From Citrobacter rodentium NBRC 105723 = DSM 16636 (GTDB lineage: Bacteria; Pseudomonadota; Gammaproteobacteria; Enterobacterales; Enterobacteriaceae), in NCBI RefSeq assembly GCF_021278985.1, contig NZ_CP082833.1, positions 3,720,001 to 3,784,000 of the forward strand: a DNA stretch of 64,000 nt, given 5' to 3'. Position numbers and translations under genes: made by a program. How positions within the stretch are numbered: the stretch's first letter is position 1; every line of letters begins with the position of its first letter. Of this stretch, positions 62,395 to 64,000 are shown one piece after another. The notes beneath the pieces were generated by a model. The model was not told the DNA's origin. It did not search any database and saw only the letters and a list, made by a program, of their open reading frames with translations.

Positions 62395-62753
62395 TGGGTG
62401 GTATCAATCTGAATAAAAAATTGTGGCGCATTCCGCAGCAGGGCATGTTGCGGGGAGTATGCGCCGGTATCGCGCAGTACCTGAACGTGCCGACTAAACT
62501 GGTACGGATATTAGTCGTCCTGTCGATCTTTTTCGGGCTGGCGTTTTTTACGCTTGTCGCTTACATCATTCTGTCTTTTGCACTCGACCCGATGCCGGAT
62601 AACCTGGCGGCAGGCGATGGTCAGCCGACGAGCGGCGAGCTACTGGATGCGGTCGATCAAGAGCTGGCAGCGGGGGAGAAGCGCTTACGTGAAATGGAGC
62701 GCTATGTCACCTCCGATACCTTTACCTTACGCAGCCGTTTTCGTCAGCTGTAA
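62394..62753 (+). CDS. pspC: PspC, membrane-bound phage-shock regulator
   Basis: A 119-residue inner-membrane protein with the PspC domain (KLWRIPQQGMLRGVCAGIAQYL), one or two membrane helices (LVVLSIFFGLAFFTLVAYII) and a C-terminal helical tail. It acts with PspB as sensor and also binds secretins. Starts inside the pspB stop codon. Confidence 0.95.
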   Translation: MGGINLNKKLWRIPQQGMLRGVCAGIAQYLNVPTKLVRILVVLSIFFGLAFFTLVAYIILSFALDPMPDNLAAGDGQPTSGELLDAVDQELAAGEKRLREMERYVTSDTFTLRSRFRQL

Positions 62754-62771
62754 CTGAGGAGAAACGTTTTG

Positions 62772-62996
62772 ATGAATAATCGCTGGCAACGCGCCGGGCA
62801 GAAGGTGAAGCCCGGTATGAAAATAGCAGGTAAGCTGGTACTTCTGACCGCGCTGCGTTACGGCCCGGCGGGCGTCGCAGGGTGGGCAGTGAAGTCTGTC
62901 GCCAGACGTCCGCTGAAAATGTTGCTGGCGCTGGCCCTCGAACCCTTATTAAGTCGGATGGCCGCTAAAATATCGAAACGCTATTCCGGAAAATAA
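62772..62996 (+). CDS. pspD: PspD, peripheral inner-membrane phage-shock protein
   Basis: A 74-residue basic, amphipathic protein ([20 protein letters not shown]) ending [10 protein letters not shown]; its exact role in the response is unclear. ATG 62772 follows GAGGAG; a TTG immediately before is in frame but unnecessary. It is the last psp gene here: no pspE follows. Confidence 0.93.
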   Translation: MNNRWQRAGQKVKPGMKIAGKLVLLTALRYGPAGVAGWAVKSVARRPLKMLLALALEPLLSRMAAKISKRYSGK

Positions 62997-63005
62997 TGAC
63001 GTCAA

Positions 63006-63027
63006 TTACGGGCCGCCCGGTCCGTAA
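63006..63027 (+). terminator. Possible psp operon terminator hairpin
   Basis: TTACGGGCC (63006-63014) pairs with GGTCCGTAA (63019-63027) with one G-U pair, ten bases after pspD. The downstream sequence is AT-rich but not a T-run. A second hairpin CGGCAGC...GCTGCCG spans 63058-63090. Confidence 0.5.
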
Positions 63028-63193
63028 CAATTAAATTACAATCCAGCCATTTATTTGCGGCAGCTCACAAATACGCTTTTTGGGCTGCCGTAACCGTTTT
63101 ATTTCCACGCTAAAAAAACCGTTGCTGCATTGACAGCTAATTTTACCGGGAGTAGTCTCTTGCTTCATGGGACCGCTACCACGGAAAAGTAAA

Positions 63194-64000
63194 GTGAAGC
63201 AAAAAATTCAGGACTGCCTCCGCCATGTTTATGGCGATACATGGACCGCGCGGCATCAGGAAATGTTAGAAGAACGCGTTAAAAGAACGCGTAATACTAT
63301 TAGTGGAACACGTAAGCCACACTGGGATGAAAGCGATGTGGTGCTTATTACTTATGCCGATCAATTTCACAGTGAGAAAGAAAAACCGCTGCCAACCTTT
63401 AATCGCTTCTGGTCTCAGTGGCTACGGTCGGTATTTTCTCACGTTCATCTTTTACCTTTTTATCCGTGGTCGTCCGACGATGGATTTTCCGTAATAGATT
63501 ACTATCAGGTCGCCAGTGAAACGGGCGACTGGAATGATATTAAAACCCTGAATCAATCCTGCCATTTAATGTTTGATTTTGTCTGCAATCATATGTCGGC
63601 GCAGAGTGAATGGTTTAATCACTATTTACAGCAGACGCCCGGCTATGAAAATTTCTTTATTGAAATGGACCCGCAGACCGATTTAAGCGCGGTAACGCGT
63701 CCGCGCGCGTTACCTTTGCTGACGCCGTTTACGCTGCAGGATAATTCAGTGCGCCATTTATGGACAACCTTCAGCGCAGATCAAATAGACCTGAATTACG
63801 CCAACCCCGACGTGCTGCTGGCGATGGTCGACGTACTGTTGACCTACCTTGAACGGGGCGCTGACTATGTGCGTCTCGACGCGGTCGGCTTTATGTGGAA
63901 AACGCCGGGGACCCGCTGTATCCATCTGGAAAAGACCCATCAGCTGATCAAGCTGTTCCGCGCCATTGCTGACGACGTGGCGCCGGGTACGGCAATCATC
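63194..64000 (+). CDS. ycjM: YcjM, GH13-family glucosylglycerate phosphorylase (5' part)
   Basis: The first 269 codons of a glycoside hydrolase family 13 phosphorylase; E. coli YcjM acts on glucosylglycerate and is related to sucrose phosphorylases. The catalytic nucleophile region is EYVRLDAVGF-like (DYVRLDAVGFMWK), and SHVHLLPFYPWSSDDGFSVI and MFDFVCNHMS are family blocks. The start is GTG 63194 with GGAAAAG just upstream. It should be the first gene of the ycjM-ycjW sugar operon, which lies beyond the window. Confidence 0.92.
   Translation, partial: MKQKIQDCLRHVYGDTWTARHQEMLEERVKRTRNTISGTRKPHWDESDVVLITYADQFHSEKEKPLPTFNRFWSQWLRSVFSHVHLLPFYPWSSDDGFSVIDYYQVASETGDWNDIKTLNQSCHLMFDFVCNHMSAQSEWFNHYLQQTPGYENFFIEMDPQTDLSAVTRPRALPLLTPFTLQDNSVRHLWTTFSADQIDLNYANPDVLLAMVDVLLTYLERGADYVRLDAVGFMWKTPGTRCIHLEKTHQLIKLFRAIADDVAPGTAII

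Overview
The window is chromosomal DNA from an enterobacterium of the Escherichia/Salmonella/Citrobacter group. Gene order is the conserved block adhE - ychE - opp - clsA - tonB - trp - topA - cysB - acnA - pyrF - rnb - fabI - sap - psp. Protein sequences fall between those remembered for E. coli K-12 and Salmonella. Two features absent from K-12 (a manganese catalase after yciE and an IroN-like receptor gene) point to Citrobacter as the best guess; I cannot fix the species without a search. No tRNA, rRNA, CRISPR array, prophage or integrase was seen. There is one insertion sequence.

Layout. 1-8.2 kb: 5' end of adhE, then ychE and the oppABCDF oligopeptide importer. 8.2-12.4 kb: a decayed ion-channel remnant, clsA-yciU, yciY, yciI, tonB, yciA. 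12.5-16.2 kb: a Fur-boxed IroN-like siderophore receptor gene cut in two by a 1,430-bp IS4-family element with an 11-bp target duplication; removing the element restores one 729-codon frame. 16.3-21.7 kb: yciB, yciC, ompW, the yciG-yciF-yciE-katN stress operon, and an unrecognised small ORF beside an 18-bp perfect palindrome. 21.7-28.4 kb: complete trpLEDCBA with operator, promoter and attenuator. 28.5-34 kb: rnm, yciO, rluB, REP repeats, btuR-yciK, sohB, yciN. 34-42 kb: topA, cysB, small-protein genes (ymiA, yciX, a ymiC-like gene, and a possible unlisted membrane peptide), acnA. 42-48.2 kb: ribA, pgpB, lapA-lapB, pyrF-yciH, osmB, yciT, yciZ. 48.4-54.8 kb: pdeR, rnb, yciW, fabI. 54.9-60.2 kb: sapABCDF. 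60.3-63 kb: pspF and divergent pspABCD (no pspE), then the start of ycjM running off the end.

Functional themes are envelope and peptide traffic (Opp, Sap, TonB, OmpW, ClsA, PgpB, LapAB, Psp), stationary-phase or oxidative stress (yciGFE-katN, osmB), and core metabolism (trp, acnA, ribA, pyrF, fabI). I did not find a wholly new multi-gene system. The observations most worth following are the IS-broken receptor, the small membrane-peptide candidates near cysB/acnA, and the AT-rich palindrome region upstream of the unknown ORF at about 21.4 kb.
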